Part shown: in pieces, positions 24,730-37,288 of the stretch
Layout: every line of letters starts with the position of its first letter
Numbering within the stretch: the first letter of the stretch is position 1
Assembly: GCA_021234155.1 (NCBI GenBank)
Contig: JAJEKV010000001.1
Span: forward strand, 23,549,189-23,613,188
Origin: Isoetes taiwanensis
Taxonomy: Eukaryota > Streptophyta > Lycopodiopsida > Isoetales > Isoetaceae
DNA: 64,000 bases
Direction of reading: 5' to 3'
Notes under the pieces: generated by a model
The model's database searches: none
What the model was told of the DNA's origin: nothing
What the model saw: the letters and a program-made list of their open reading frames with translations, nothing else
Position numbers and translations under genes: made by a program

Positions 24730-24825
<96 letters not shown>
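24725..24825. repeat. Compound microsatellite (TG)n(AG)n
   Basis: About 44 bp of TG/GT followed by about 57 bp of AG. A second AG run follows at 24870-24889. It makes open frames on both strands (poly-CV/RE and poly-SL/TH) that are artefacts. Confidence 0.95.
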
Positions 24826-24827
<2 letters not shown>

Positions 24828-25248
24828 TATTTTTACGTCAGAGCACAAACCCGATCCTTTTTTTTTGGGAGAGAGAGAGAGAGAGAGAGTTTTGCCATTT
24901 TGCCTCAAATCCATTTTTTGAGCATATGTACATGATCTCGGGTCCAATTCAAGCTTGCAGGACTTTAAAGCACACAACAAAACCCTTATAGAAATCTTGA
25001 TTCAAAAAATTGTTTGCTGGTTTTTTCTTACAGTTCATTGACAGAAAATTTTATCCAATTTGAACGCGTATCTCTCCATCACCTTAGTTCCAAATCATGC
25101 CAAATTTCTTTCTACATGTTCATATAAGTTTTCCCTAATCGTCATTTTAAATATCAGCCAGAAATGTTAAAAAACACTGAAGATATCATCATTTGAGTGT
25201 GCATACCTTTTTCTGCCATAGGGATGTGCAATAGCCAAATTTTCTGTC

Positions 25249-26135
25249 CACTTGGCTCAAACATGCCACCTAGGCTCAAACATGTCACCAAGGTGGCTCC
25301 AACATGCCACCTAGGCTCAAACATGCCACATGGGCTCCAACATGCCACCTAGGGTTGCTCAAACATGCCAAGGTGACTCAAACATGCTATGCAGGTTCCA
25401 ACATGCCAAGGTGGCTCAAACATGCCATCTAGGCTCCAACATGCCAAGGTGGCTCAAACATGCCACCTAGGCTCCAACATGCTACCTAGGCTAAAACATG
25501 CCAAGGTGTCTCAAACATGCCACGCGAGCTCCAACATGCCACCTACACTCAAACATGACAAGGTGGCTCAAAAATGCCATGCGGGCTCCAACATGCCACC
25601 TAGGCTCCAACATGGAACCTAGGCTCCAACATGCCACCTAGGCTCAAAAATGCCACGCTGGCTCCAACATGCCACCTATGCTCAAACATGCCACGTGGGC
25701 TCTAACATGCCACCTAGGCTCTAACATGTCAAGGTGGCTCCAACATGCCACCTAGACTCTAGCATGCCAAGGTGGCTCAAATATGCCAAGGTGGCTCAAA
25801 CATGCCAGGTGGGCTCCAACATGCCACCTAGGCTCTAACATTCCAAGGTGGCTCCAACATGCCACCTAGGTTCCAACATGCCAAGGTGGCCCAAACATGC
25901 CACCTAGGCTCAAACATGCGACGTGGGATCTAAAATGCCACCTAGGCTCTAACATGCCAAGGTGGCTCCAACATGCCACCTAGGCTCTAATATGCCAAGG
26001 TAGCTCCAACATGCCACATAGGCTCCAACTTGCCAAGTTGGCTCAAACATGCCAAGGTGGTTCAAACATGCCACGGGGGCTCCAACATGCCACTTAAGGC
26101 TCCAACATGCCAAGGTGGCTCAAACATGCCACATG
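25249..26135. repeat. Minisatellite, unit of about 18-20 bp, roughly 45 copies
   Basis: Two alternating unit types: GGCTCCAACATGCCACCTA and GGCTCAAACATGCCAAGGT. All carry the core AACATGCCA. Units vary by single bases and by 1-2 bp in length, so no frame is kept. The frame at 25389-25622 is by chance. Confidence 0.95.
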
Positions 26136-27769
26136 GGAGACTTCCACATCAAAATATGCGGCGTTATCGTGAACAAAAATAGATGATTATCATATTCCAG
26201 TGGTTTGGTGCAATAATACACATGCTTGTGTGCTGAAGTCCACATTCTATATTAGAAGGGTTGCAGTGCATCCAAGCTTCCATACTTTGGCAAAGCCAAC
26301 ACAAATGATTCACTGATGTACATATCATATGAGAAAATTTTTGCAACCTCTGGCCAAGATTTTTTTGTAGGTAAAAGACACACAATGGTCTCTAAAAGCA
26401 AATGAATCATGTTTGGAATCCAAGATCGATAGCAGTTTATAATAAATCCAAAAAGAAATCATCTCCAGGGGTTATATTCGGCCATCACTTCTATAACAGA
26501 ACATTTTTTGCACAAACACATATCATAAGGATTTCTGAGCATGCTGCTGCAAACTGGGTTAGATTTCATATCTCTCACAAGTTTTCACTTAATCTATCTT
26601 TTCAAAAACATCTTCAGATCTATTTCGAAGTATTGGGGCACACAGACTATGGACATTTATTGCAAGGCCGGCAAATAGGGCATAAAGATTGAGGTAGGAC
26701 ATTTTATGGGAGGGTCCTTGAAGCAACATGTTATTTATTTTACAAAGTGTGAAATGTATGTATCTAGCTAACTCTAATCAAGAGTTATTTGTGGCCATAT
26801 ACAACTTTTAAATAAACAACTGTTTCAAACATGGTTCTTAGATTTTTGCAATTTTATTGTTGTGCACTAGGATGCACGCTTATGAAGAATAAAATTTGCT
26901 AATATGGAAAAGCTTAAGGAGAACTAGATTCTCACTTATGCACTTCTTTGTTTTTTGTTTTTTCCTAACCATTGGACGATCTTGATTATATAGCTTTCAC
27001 ATTTTGATCTCAAAAGCTTAGTTTCAATGCTCCAAAAATACTATATCACCACATTTGTCTTTACACAATATATTAATTAGTTATTTTTCCTTTGGCTTGC
27101 CATTAAAGAATCCCATTATAAATTGTGCATCCTACAACCCTTTAAGCCTTCTAACTAATAGAATCACTATGCTAGAAATGCACATTTTACAGGTCTCCAT
27201 GTACTTTGTCATGCATAGTTACTAAAATTCCTTTACTCGAGAAATGTCATAAACAATGCTTTTTCCAGACACTAGACCCTAATGTTGTCACCGCCTTGTC
27301 ATTGTAGAAATATATTGTCCATTGTTTGCGCGCCTAGCAATCTTGGGCACTTTTTCTAATAGAGGTAGAACAGTATTTTCAACATTCACTGGAGATCAAC
27401 TTGTCACAAATAATCAAGCCCCCTTGCTTGACAAAATAGAGCAAGAATGAAAAATAAGCTTGAAAATTAAAAATCTTATCACAAAAAAATTGTTGAGGCA
27501 TCATTTAGGAGCAACATTAGAAGTTCTTTAGGAGCAACATTAGAAGACGAACTATGTCCAAAATTCCCAAGAGCAGTAGACTTCTCGTTCTCTTGTACTA
27601 CTCTTCTCATTGCTGTAGATAATAAAAGACAATGAATGTAATAGAACACACAATCAACATAAGAATATCACCATGAGAGGCATTGACACCCTAGAATAGA
27701 CATGCAACCCAAAACATTGAAGACTCCAATCAAAAGCATCCGTACCAAAGAAATAAATTAGAATTAAGT
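26136..27769. other. No recognisable gene
   Basis: AT-rich DNA with short frames only. A 22-bp tandem duplication (TAGGAGCAACATTAGAAG, twice) lies at about 27507-27550. Confidence 0.45.
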
Positions 27770-28690
27770 TGAATTGAACTTTATTGTCATGGAGACCAAA
27801 AGGTACATGGGATGCATGTATCGAGATACGATTTCAAGTGAGTGTGATTTTCAATGTTTTGCACATGTACACGTCTCTGCTCCCGGATCTTCTAACTAGA
27901 GAAACAACTTGTCTGCTTCACCTTCCAACATGCTTTTGGACATTATGGACCCATAGTCAGTATATGAAGTCGGTTGCCTCCCATATTCACCACCTTTTAG
28001 CAGAATCATATTTCTTGGAGGAGAATTGGGTACGGAAGCATGGATTTGATTCTAAGAGTCTGAGTTAGAAAGGCTTTCTGGACTTGTTCCAACACTTTTG
28101 ATGCAGTAAGAGACATCATTGGTCTCCAGATCTCCACTCTGTACAATAGCCGATTCCACTAAAAGCCTGAACAAATGTGCTTGCTGGAATCAATCATAAA
28201 GCTCTGCGTTTTGTTCTGCATGGCATAGAGTGCCTTCCAACATGACGTTATTCATTGTTAAATACATGTATCCCAATATGTAGTGTTTACTATATGCGTA
28301 TATTTATACCACCTCTAGGTTTGACCCTGATAAGTGAAGCGGAGTTGTCTATATTGTTTAGAAGATGATATAAGAAGTACCTTGGTCTTTACCAAGTTGA
28401 CTATATTCCAGTGTCCTAATAGAAGTGCTCAGTGCGTCTAGATGCTACTGCATACTTGCAGTGGTGTGAGCTAACAGGTCCACATCATCTGCATATATGA
28501 ACTGCATAATGATGTTATTAACAAGCTGAGCTCCTCCTCGACCGTGTTGGACAAGCCATTCCTCCAGTTCATCAATGGATAGTTCAATCCAAATAGCATG
28601 GGAGACATCCTTGTTGCACTCACCATATTACATTGATAGGTGCCATGATAGAGGCATTCGAAGTCGGATCGTCTCATACAACCTCAGCCT
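27770..28690 (-). mobile_element. LINE reverse-transcriptase fragment with 3' end, family 2
   Basis: Minus strand. MSPMLFGL is followed, across small frameshifts, by IDELEEWLVQHGRGGAQLV and FIYADDVDLLAHT; YADD is the catalytic box of the reverse transcriptase. Further along comes EQVQKAFLTQTLRIKSM and PYPILLQE, matching the conserved C-terminal segment of the copies at 41-43 kb. The element ends with GGTCTCCATGACAATAAAG and an AT-rich tail at about 27770. The catalytic part has stops and frameshifts and is dead. Confidence 0.75.
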
Positions 28691-28744
28691 TAATCGTTTT
28701 TTGCGTAACAATTCACCACAAACCGGAAGATAAGCATGGCAATG

Positions 28745-28790
28745 CCCCCCCCCCCCACCAACCAAAAAAAAAAAAAAAAAAAAAAAAAAA
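28745..28790. repeat. Poly(C) then poly(A) run
   Basis: Twelve C (28745-28756), then CACCAACC-like sequence, then about 27 A (28764-28790). It could be the poly(A) tail of a + strand retroposon whose body I cannot define. Confidence 0.8.
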
Positions 28791-29231
28791 TCTCTGAATG
28801 GCCATACATGTTAGAAATAATAAGTTGCCCTAAATCTACAATCAACCATTTGAAAAACAAATAAACCGAAAAATGGCAAGGAAAAGAAAAATACTCAATA
28901 GAAAAGAAATACCAAATTTAGGAAGGTCTTATATAAAAAATTTGGAACTACTGTATTTGTGGATATACATATAGGTAAACACATGATATATAGGCAGGTT
29001 TTATGCACTATATTTAAGACAATGCCATATAACCTTATAGAAATTACGTTCAGATGCAAATTTAGTTTGACCCAGTCAAACAAGTGAACAAATAAGGATG
29101 GAATTACAATTTGATAAAATGTTGCGTCGATGGTTATACTTAACCACTCCAAGTAATAAGGCCAATAGAACATGTATTTGTTGCGTCATGTGGTTATACC
29201 TAATCACCTCAAGTACTAAGGTCAATAATAC
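28791..29231. other. No gene; AT-rich sequence flanking a LINE insertion
   Basis: Motifs such as GGTTATACYTAAYCACYYCAAGTA occur twice (about 29131 and 29191). Part of this flank (a GCACTATATTTAAG-like and CATATAACCT-like stretch) resembles 31283-31340 on the other side of the LINE, so the insertion went into an older repeat. Confidence 0.45.
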
Positions 29232-29246
29232 ATGTATCTAACACAT
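29232..29246 (+). repeat. Target-site duplication, left copy
   Basis: ATGTATCTAACACAT, identical to 31214-31228, flanks the LINE between them. Confidence 0.85.
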
Positions 29247-31213
29247 GTGTCTGCTAGGGCGACAGTGTGGTGTCAGGGTGACACCTCTTCAATCTTCTCT
29301 GTGGGCCGAGGCATTAGGCAGGGATGTCCGTTGGCCCCCTTTCTGTTCACTATAGTGGCAGAAGCTCTTTCGCAGCTTTTTCAGGTGGCAGTTGCTGACG
29401 ATGTGGTGCAAGGTCTCCGCATGGCTGATGGGTCGCAACAGGTTTGCAGTCAATTTGCTGATGATACATTCCTCTTTCTTCATGCAGATGAGTCCAATCT
29501 CCAGGCAGCCAAGAATATTTTGGATGCCTTTTCTTTAGCTTCAGGGTGTTTGCTTAACCGGGTCGGCGTGCTCGCCATGTGGGTACCGGAGGAACCTCCT
29601 CCTGCGTGGTTGAGTCGGTTTCCACTGGCTCTTACACCGCCACACACAAACCGCCAAACCGTTAGGCATACCATTTGGCTTGGACATTAATGCTAGGGCA
29701 ATTTGGGCGGGGAGACATTCTGTAATCTTAAGCGAAGATCTCAACCGGTGGAGGGAAGTAAACTCACCATGGTTTGGTAGGATTCTCGGCAGCCAAGTCG
29801 CTCTTCTCAGTAGCACTCATGTGTATGCACCTCCTGCATACTTACCGCCTTTAAAGTGTGATTAAGGAGTTGGATGACACCATTCGCAATTTTGTTTGGG
29901 GAGGAAATGAGGAGGGGGCTACAGTGAAGGTCGCATGGTGTAAGTGTGTGCGTCCCAGAAAGGCGGGGGGCTTAGGTATGCTTGATGTGTCGTTGCACAC
30001 GAAGGTTCTGGTCTCGAAATTCATCTGGCAGTTGTTGCAGGAGCAACAATCCCCAGGTTTGGTTCTGTTGGCACAGTCGCTTCACCACTCTATTGTGTTT
30101 AGAAAGCCAGCAATTCCGGCTCAGTTGCCGTGGGCTCTGTTTGAGGATTTGCGGCCATTCCCTCATGCTTCGCCTTTTCTTAAGGGCCTCACAGCCCGGA
30201 AGGTGGTCAAGGTTCTCTTTTCATTGGACCCTAGCGGGTGTATGGTAGCCTCATCGCCCTTTCTCTAAGGTACCCTTGGATTACTCATCTCCCTTGGCCT
30301 CTTCCCTACACCCAAATACTGGCGGCCATGGATTGCCTGCGGGGTAACATCCATCCGTGATCGGTATTGGGAGGGTCATCTACTATATTTGTGGGAGTTT
30401 TTAGGAACGATTTGGCCTTGGCGGGACATCTGGACTTGGGCGGAAATTGCTAATGCTATTCCATTGCGGTTGTCTTCTCAAGTCAATCGCGTTTGGAAAG
30501 TCGCATAGTGGACTTGATGCATCTCGGTTTGTAGCATCGACTTATGGGCTTCGGCGCCGGGACACGTTACCGCCGTCGGATAAGTGGTCGCTAAGCTTCC
30601 GGGGAGTAAGTGGCCCCATGTGGAAGTGGGCGTGGAATACATTGCCTCCTCCTAAAATCCGTACCCTTTTGTGGCAGATCTTGCACCGTAGCCTCAGGGT
30701 GAATGTCCGAGTCCACAGGTTCAAGCCTCAGGTAGCGGAAACATGCCCTTTATGTTATGTGGGAGGCGTCGAGAGACCATTGAGCACTGCTTTGTCCTAT
30801 GCACAGAGGTAGGGGCAGCTTGGTCCTGGGTGAGAGCCCTCTTTGGGTCTTCACTGTGCAGTCAGAAGATTCTCTTGGGAGTCTTTTCTAGCAGTTGGCC
30901 AGTGGCCAAGCAGCAGGCATTCCATTTATGCAGAGCTTGGCTTCTGTGGTTGATTTGGAAAAGACGGAGAGCGAAGGTCTTTCAGAATGCAGTGCTTAGC
31001 CCTTTTCGGTTGGTTCCGATCTTGAGGCATAAGTTGTGGCAGGCTTACCAAGTCTCAAGCTTGTCTGGCACAGTTAAGCGGGAAGTTTGGTCGACATTCC
31101 TACAAATTGTGAATCATGATGGGCACTTCATTTCTTAGCACCACACTTATCATTGTACTTGATCGCATTCTAGTGGTTTAATATATTCCTATGTTCTTCA
31201 AAAAAAAAAAAAA
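29247..31213 (+). mobile_element. 5'-truncated LINE (L1-type) with poly(A) tail, family 1
   Basis: About 1.97 kb between exact 15-bp direct repeats, ending in a 14-A run. The coding remnant starts inside the reverse transcriptase: SVGRGIRQGCPLAPFLFTIV and later FADDTFLFLHAD (the [F/Y]xDD active site). A frameshifted thumb/linker region follows. A zf-RVT-type domain comes next (PPPKIRTLLWQILHRSL, then CPLC and ETIEHCFVLC in shifted frames). 5' truncation plus poly(A) plus target duplication is the classic result of target-primed reverse transcription. Many frameshifts make it inactive. Confidence 0.9.
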
Positions 31214-31228
31214 ATGTATCTAACACAT
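31214..31228 (+). repeat. Target-site duplication, right copy
   Basis: ATGTATCTAACACAT immediately after the poly(A) tail; it matches 29232-29246 exactly. Confidence 0.85.
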
Positions 31229-32074
31229 ACAAGCTATGAGATGCCATGGTCTATAATTAATCACATGTATAGACAAGTTTTATGCACTATATATAAAGCA
31301 ATGCTCAATAACCTAAGAAGAATTATCTTCATATTGCAGGTTTAGTGTGACCAAGTCAAACGAGGGAACAAATAAGGGAGGGTCAATAGTCCATAAGTTA
31401 AAAAATAAAGGAGAGGATTGGTCCATAAATTTTCAATACCTAGACACTGTTTTTGTGCTGGATTTATAGGCAGCTATGTTTTGGAAGTGGGCGGAAAGCT
31501 ATTGTGTGTAAAATAAGAAATGGGCATATGTGTTGGGACTCGAGTTGTAAGATCCTCTGCGTCTGTCTAGCTTATATTTTGTGCTTATGCAAAGGAAAAA
31601 GCAAGGCAGTGCAGAAGGTTGACTGTAAGCTATGCCAAATTAGAAAGCATTACAAAAACGCCTGCCCAATAAACAAATGGCATCGACCTCATCATCTTGG
31701 TGCTGTTTTCTCAGTCTGGACCTCTTGCAGCAGCTGCGCGTTACGAATTCAAATCAAAGTAAGGATCTGCAGCCCTTATCTTGTCTGTCCTGCACAAATT
31801 CTGAAAATAAAGTCTATAATCATATTGCATCCAATCATGAGGCCAGCTGCCGGCTTTCCTAGTGCTTGACAGAGACAACCTCCCCTGTTCTTGGCTATGC
31901 CCATCATAAACCCTAAACTTAGATATTTCCTTTCTAGCCCTTTCCTCAGTGTCCTTTTCTGCTGCTTCCATGCGTGAATCTTCAGTTTTACTTTTGTTTT
32001 TTTTACTTACGCCATGTTTGCCTCAGCTTCCTGCAAAGATCTGTCCTTTTTAGCTCTGTAGTTCCACGTTTCCC
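31229..32074. other. No recognisable gene; 5' flank of the peroxidase
   Basis: Short frames only. The last 300 bases are probably the peroxidase promoter (pyrimidine-rich runs, then a TATA box). Confidence 0.45.
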
Positions 32075-32084
32075 CTATATAAAT
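32075..32084 (+). promoter_or_regulatory. TATA box of the peroxidase gene
   Basis: CTATATAAAT lies 164 bp upstream of the start codon, leaving a 5' UTR of about 130 bases if transcription starts about 30 bp downstream. The sequence in between is CT-rich, as in many plant leaders. Confidence 0.5.
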
Positions 32085-32247
32085 CCTTGTCTTTTCTACC
32101 CCTCCAAGTAGGAACCATCTTCTCTTGCATTTTTAGATCACTCTTACTTAGCCTGTATTTTTAGCAATTGAGTTTTATACCAATCTTTCAATTTGTATGA
32201 ACTTCATTTCTCTCTGAGTAAAGCAGATTTCTTATCATCTGCTGCAC

Positions 32248-33686
32248 ATGATGATGTTTAAGTTGCCTCTGTTTCTGGCGCTCACTCTGTCAATTTCTTC
32301 AGCAGACTTTGGCAAAGCTCAACTTACTGTTGATTTCTACAACATAACATGTCCAGACGTCGATTTGATAGTGAAGAATGCAATTGGAAGCATGGCTAAC
32401 CAATCCAATGTGGTTCCGCCATCAACACTTAGGCTACTAGTGCATGACTGTTTTGTGGAGGTGCAAAATGTTCTATTCTACTGTCCTAGGCATCAACTGC
32501 CGATTTCTTACTGTTACTACAGAATGGTGTTGTTTGCAGGGTTGTGATGCTTCAATTCTCATTTCTTCGACTTCAGCCAATTCTGCAGAGAGGGATCATC
32601 CTGACAACAACATCCCTCAGGTGGCATTTGATGCAATAATTCAGGCCAAAAGAGCGGTGGAGGCTGCTTGTCCAGGAGTTGTTTCATGTGCTGATATTTT
32701 AGCCATGGCTGCTAGAGATTCTGTTGTTCTTGTAAGTTCTTGTGCTCAGTTCCAATTTCTTCTTATATGTAAGACTATGTTAAAGAAAAGTTTTGGTGAA
32801 ATAAAGAACCAAATGTATTGTAGGTTGTTAGTAACTTAATCAACAATGCTCTGTTTTGCTCGAGCAGATCAAGACCATCCTAGATGGAATTGATTACAGA
32901 TTGTTTCAGAGTCAACTAGTCTATTTGTTACATTTGAAAATTTTGCTTAGGTTGGCAGCTTCACATATTGATTTCTAAAAAGAAACACATGCATCTGCTG
33001 CAGACTGGAGGACCTCACTGGGATGTACCAAAAGGGAGAAGAGATGGCATGATTTCTCAAGCTTCAAGAGTTAGATTACCAGGATCAGATTTCAATCTGA
33101 CACAGCTCATGGACATCTTCCAAAGCATGAACCTCACTGCTACAGATTTGGTAGTTCTGTCAGGTGACTAGAGTTTGATTCTTCTCTCAGAAGCTTGGTT
33201 TTGTTCTCTTGTGAAAGAGCTTTGAGTAATTATGATTTTGCAGGTGGTCACACCATTGGATTTTCCCACTGTAACCAGTTTAGTAAACGCTTGTATAATT
33301 ATGATGGCCAGAACATGACAGATCCAAGCATGAATTCTTCATTTGCTCAGAATCTAATGGCAGAGTGTCCAAAAGGTGGGGAGGATCCTGGAAAAGTTGA
33401 GGCATTTGATGTGAGCACACCATTTGGTTTTGACAATGCATATTTCAAAAATCTGCAATTAGGACAGGGGCTTTTGTTTGCAGATCAGGTGCTCTTCACT
33501 GAGAATTTAACTAGACAAGTTGTGAATGAATTAGCTGCCTCTCAGGATGAATTCTTTACCAGTTTCGTGTCTTCCATGATCAAAATGAGCAGCATTGGTT
33601 TGAAGACTGGACAAGACGGAGAAATCCGGAGTGATTGCACTGCTTTCAACTCTAACCAATCTCTACCCAATTCCAGAGGTTCCTAA
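32248..33686 (+). CDS. Class III (secretory) plant peroxidase
   Basis: Exons 32248-32460, 32540-32731, 33004-33163 and 33244-33686, all GT-AG, together coding for 335 aa. This is the classic four-exon structure of the family, with the first intron just before GCDAS. Residues 1-24 form a signal peptide and the mature protein probably starts at Q25. Arg62 and His66 (RLLVHDCF) are the distal haem residues. SGGHTIGFSHC carries the proximal haem ligand His191 and a disulfide Cys. GCDAS and CPGVVSCADIL carry the other expected Cys. LPGSDF matches the family's LP.P..N region. The enzyme oxidises phenolics with H2O2 in the wall or vacuole. Oddities are LLVHDCF instead of the common LHFHDCF, and GGHT instead of GAHT, which is a known variant. 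No frame damage; likely functional. Confidence 0.95.
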
Positions 33687-34319
33687 TCGGCCCTGCTTTT
33701 AGCTTTGTGTGTAACATATAAAATCCAATAAATTTTCTTGGGTAATTGTAATTCCAGATCAATGCAGCTGTCAGATTATTATAATTCTAAATCCGGCATA
33801 AATTACCCAAAGCACCTGCTGCTACCAGGTGCATTATTAAATCGTCAAACTATGATCCGAACGCATAATTCAATAAGGTGGTTGTGCAAGGAGAATACCA
33901 CATTACCTATCTCGATCAAACTATCTCCGCTATAACAAATATTGATGCAACATGAAATATAAAACAGAATGTCACAAATCTATCAAACATCATATAGCCT
34001 ACATGCTTGATGTAATACGTTTAAAGAATGCTCATCCATAACCCACGGCACACATCATGCCTAATGCGCATAACAAAGTCCATGGGCACAGCAAAGGGAG
34101 AAAAAAGGAAGGATATCTCGATGGCTATAATAACAGAAAACATGAAAAGCAAATGAAAACAAGCATAAACATAAATACAAAACCAATAGATAAGTGGACG
34201 AAGAAAGAATTCGGAGCACAAAGAAAACTACGCCCATCTGAAAATAAGGTCATTGTCAAGCTATATTGAAATCGCATGCATTGGAATCACACTCATTGAA
34301 ATCTACAAGAAAAGAAAAT
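33687..34319. other. 3' flank of the peroxidase, no further gene
   Basis: Contains the probable 3' UTR (AATAAA within CCAATAAATTTTC at about 33727). Otherwise AT-rich sequence with short frames. Confidence 0.5.
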
Positions 34320-34337
34320 GAGAGTAGCTACCATCTA
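34320..34337 (+). repeat. Target-site duplication, left copy
   Basis: GAGAGTAGCTACCATCTA, identical to 37271-37288. Confidence 0.85.
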
Positions 34338-37270
34338 TAATATCAGGCTGGCTGTCATGGTTAGTTCCCATAATGTTGGTGAAGTGCATGGTTGCAGCCC
34401 TCTTGATGTCCTCTTCCTTGGTTATATAATCATTATCCACCAGGACTTCAAAGATGTGATTCTTCTTAGCCCTACCTTTAGCTTTGATAAAGAAAAATTT
34501 TGAGTTACATCTCTCATCCTCTTTGATCTCCTTGATTTTGGACTTAAGCTTCCAACCTCTAGCAATTCTTATCTCCTCTTTTTCTATTTCCTTTCTGATT
34601 TGATCCTCTTGGTCCCTGGGAGCATGAGGAAGGGTTTCTCTAAGATTCCTAAGGTGAGCCATTTTCTGGTGATGAATCTCTTTCCCCCATTCCTTTAGCC
34701 AATTCTTGATGGCTTTTGATACCCTGACCCACCAATCCATCCAGCCAGAACTACCCAGCGGTTTGGGATATCTATCTATCACATCTTGTAACTTAGCCAT
34801 AAAGTCATTGTGATCAAGCAGAGTTATATTCAATTTGAAATAGGTCTTTCTATTTCTACTCTGATTTTGGGTGGAAATTATAATTTTCTGAGGGAAGTGA
34901 TCAGAGAGGGTATACCCTCTCATGTTCTCCACTCTGTTGCTGTTATTCCAAAGGTTTTCTGAAAGATAGAATCTGTCATGGAGACACCAGATGGGATCCA
35001 CTCTCTTATCCGTCCAACTGAAATCATTAGGCTTGGTCCTAGCCATCACAAGATGATGAGTTTGAATGAGGTTATTCCAGATATTTTTTTCCGAGGCAAC
35101 AAAGGCTTGAAGTTCTTATTCCTCATATAATCATTGGTCACCATGTTCATGTCCCCTCCCATAATGCATTCATCATACTCAATGTTATCTAAACTGTCCT
35201 TAACCTTTGTCCAAACCTTAATCCTCGCTCTCTGGATTGTTGTAAGCATAAATATTAATGAGGGCCAATCTCACTTTTCTCATGTTGCACCGAGAATTTG
35301 CCACTGCCCTCTCTCTATCACTGACCATATAGGGGTTGATTAAGTCAAGGTTGTCCCTCCAAATGATGGCAATTCCTCCGTAAGAGTCTTGGGCTGGAAT
35401 GGTCCAAAGATCCGAGCCACTAGGAAGAGTCCTCTTAATAATATCTTCATGATGAATATCGTGAATCTTGTGCTCTTGTAAAAAAAGAATATCGGGGGTT
35501 GAGAGAGAGGATACATACCTTTAAACGCCCCTCTTGATGCTACTATTGATACCTTGAAGATTCCGGTAATGCAACTTCGAGTTCGATCCATTAATATTTA
35601 TATATACCGTGACCATTCCTCCTTGAATGGTGCTTTTTCTTGGACTGATTCGACTGGGTCCTGGATAAATCTTCTTCTTGCCCCTTCCTTTCTTCTTAGT
35701 AACCACTTGCCATTCCTGCTCTTTATCAATTAAGACATCTTCAACTCTATTATCCACTTCCCAAACCCTGTTCTTCATGAGTTCTCCAGGAATGTTCTCG
35801 GGAATGGTCAAGGTAAATTGCCCTGTGTCAATCTTAACAGAGAGGTTAACATTATTCAAAGTTAAAACCATATTCTGATCCATGCTCATGGTGGTGCAGA
35901 TCCTTTTAGAAATAAGATTCTTGGCAAGAATCTCAAGAGCATTGTTCCTAGTCTCAAAGACTAGCTTTAGTACTAGTTTCACCTTTTTCCTGGGTCTTAG
36001 GGATCCAAATTTGCCTAGCTTGCTCCTTTTGAGGTATCTCCTTATGTTTCCCCAAATCCTCTCCCATAGGTAACACTGGCATCTTGGAGTAATTTACTTT
36101 GAGAGTCATATAGTTCTCCTGGCTAATTTTCACCTTTATTTCCTTGTACCATTTGGAGTTAATAGCTTTGGAAATGCAGATAGTGGGGAAGTTCGTTTGA
36201 GGAATATTGATGTCTATGATTTCCCCTAGATCCTCTGCTAAGGCCTTAAGGTGAGAAGTGGTCCAGAAAACCGGGGGGAGGTTGGGGAAAGAAACCCAAG
36301 TGGTGGTAGCTATACAATCCTGCTTGTCAGGGACAAAGTTGGGACTCCATTTCATGATATAAAATGGCTGGTAATTGACTTGATCAATCTTTCTTTTAAG
36401 AATTTGGTCCACAGACATCTCGTCCCTACAAACTATTTGGAAAGTTCTGTTGTCCATCTTGAGAATAGACATGATAGGAATGTTCTGAGACTTAGTGACC
36501 CACATCTTGACATCACTGATAGGCAAACTCCTCCTAGGAAAGTGAAAAAAAAAGCCCTCTTGGAGAAATTATCATAGGCTGAGCGATCCGAGATGGATTG
36601 AAGGTCAATATAGTCTTTTTTAATTCCATCTTTCTGACAAATGTCCCTGTTCTTGTCTTTAGCAAAATCGACAGATTCATTTTTTAATAAAGCACTTTTG
36701 TAAGTAACAGGAGGGGTCATATCAAGATACGTTAGGCCGAAGAAGATCAAATGGAAGAATCAAATGGAAGAAGATCAGGCTGGAGGCAAACAAAGAATGG
36801 ACCAGAGTTTTCGCATCACCAAATGTTCTCGGGCACGAAGAACCTTGTACATGCGATTGCTGTTGTGATCAGAACATGGATATCAGGAGAGCTTCAATAT
36901 GCAGAGCCAAAGATGCTAAGGGAAGATATAATATGGCGAAAGCGGAGTCTTGCGGATGCGTATTCTGTACCCTGAGCATCTCTGTTAAGGGGAAAGGGAG
37001 GAAGATCACTAATTGGAATCTCAGATCCTGTTACTAAAAAAGGAAATTAGTATCCGATGGATCAGTCAGAAATATCTCACCCTGAACTTTTAATAGACAT
37101 ATTTCTATCTAATTTTTGTTATAAGTACTACAATTTTTGTGTCATATAATAGCTAGGAGGTGTCCTCACCCTCCTATCTATTCTCGGGTTAAACTTCCCT
37201 GTAAAAAGTTCTTTTTCTGTACCTTTATACTTCTTTTAATATAAATATACCGACTTCAATAAAAAAAAAA
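34338..37270. mobile_element. Twin-primed LINE insertion (inverted 5' part, sense 3' part)
   Basis: Between 18-bp direct repeats. The part at 34338 to about 36750 reads on the minus strand. It carries ORF1 with a DUF4283-like domain (start near 36720; YQPFYIMKWSPNF and ATTTWVSFPNLPP, one frameshift near 36530). It then carries an L1 endonuclease with LQEHKI (catalytic Glu), a LINIYAYN strand and GGDMNMV, followed by the linker to about 34338, just before any reverse transcriptase. The part from about 36750 to 37270 reads on the + strand and ends in a 10-A tail beside the right duplication. A sense 3' end plus an inverted 5' portion in one pair of duplications is the signature of twin priming. 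The reverse transcriptase region is lost at the junction. Confidence 0.8.
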
Positions 37271-37288
37271 GAGAGTAGCTACCATCTA
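37271..37288 (+). repeat. Target-site duplication, right copy
   Basis: GAGAGTAGCTACCATCTA directly after the poly(A) tail of the LINE; it matches 34320-34337. Confidence 0.85.

Noticed and set aside
24669-24980. Open frames across the TG/AG microsatellite on both strands
   Set aside because: Dinucleotide repeats lack stops in several frames; the peptides are poly-CV/RE and poly-SL/TH.
25389-25622. Repetitive peptide frame in the minisatellite
   Set aside because: Unit lengths vary by 1-2 bp, so no frame is kept beyond a few units.
25249-26135. CRISPR-like array
   Set aside because: Repeats are directly adjacent with no unique spacers, and the sequence is eukaryotic.
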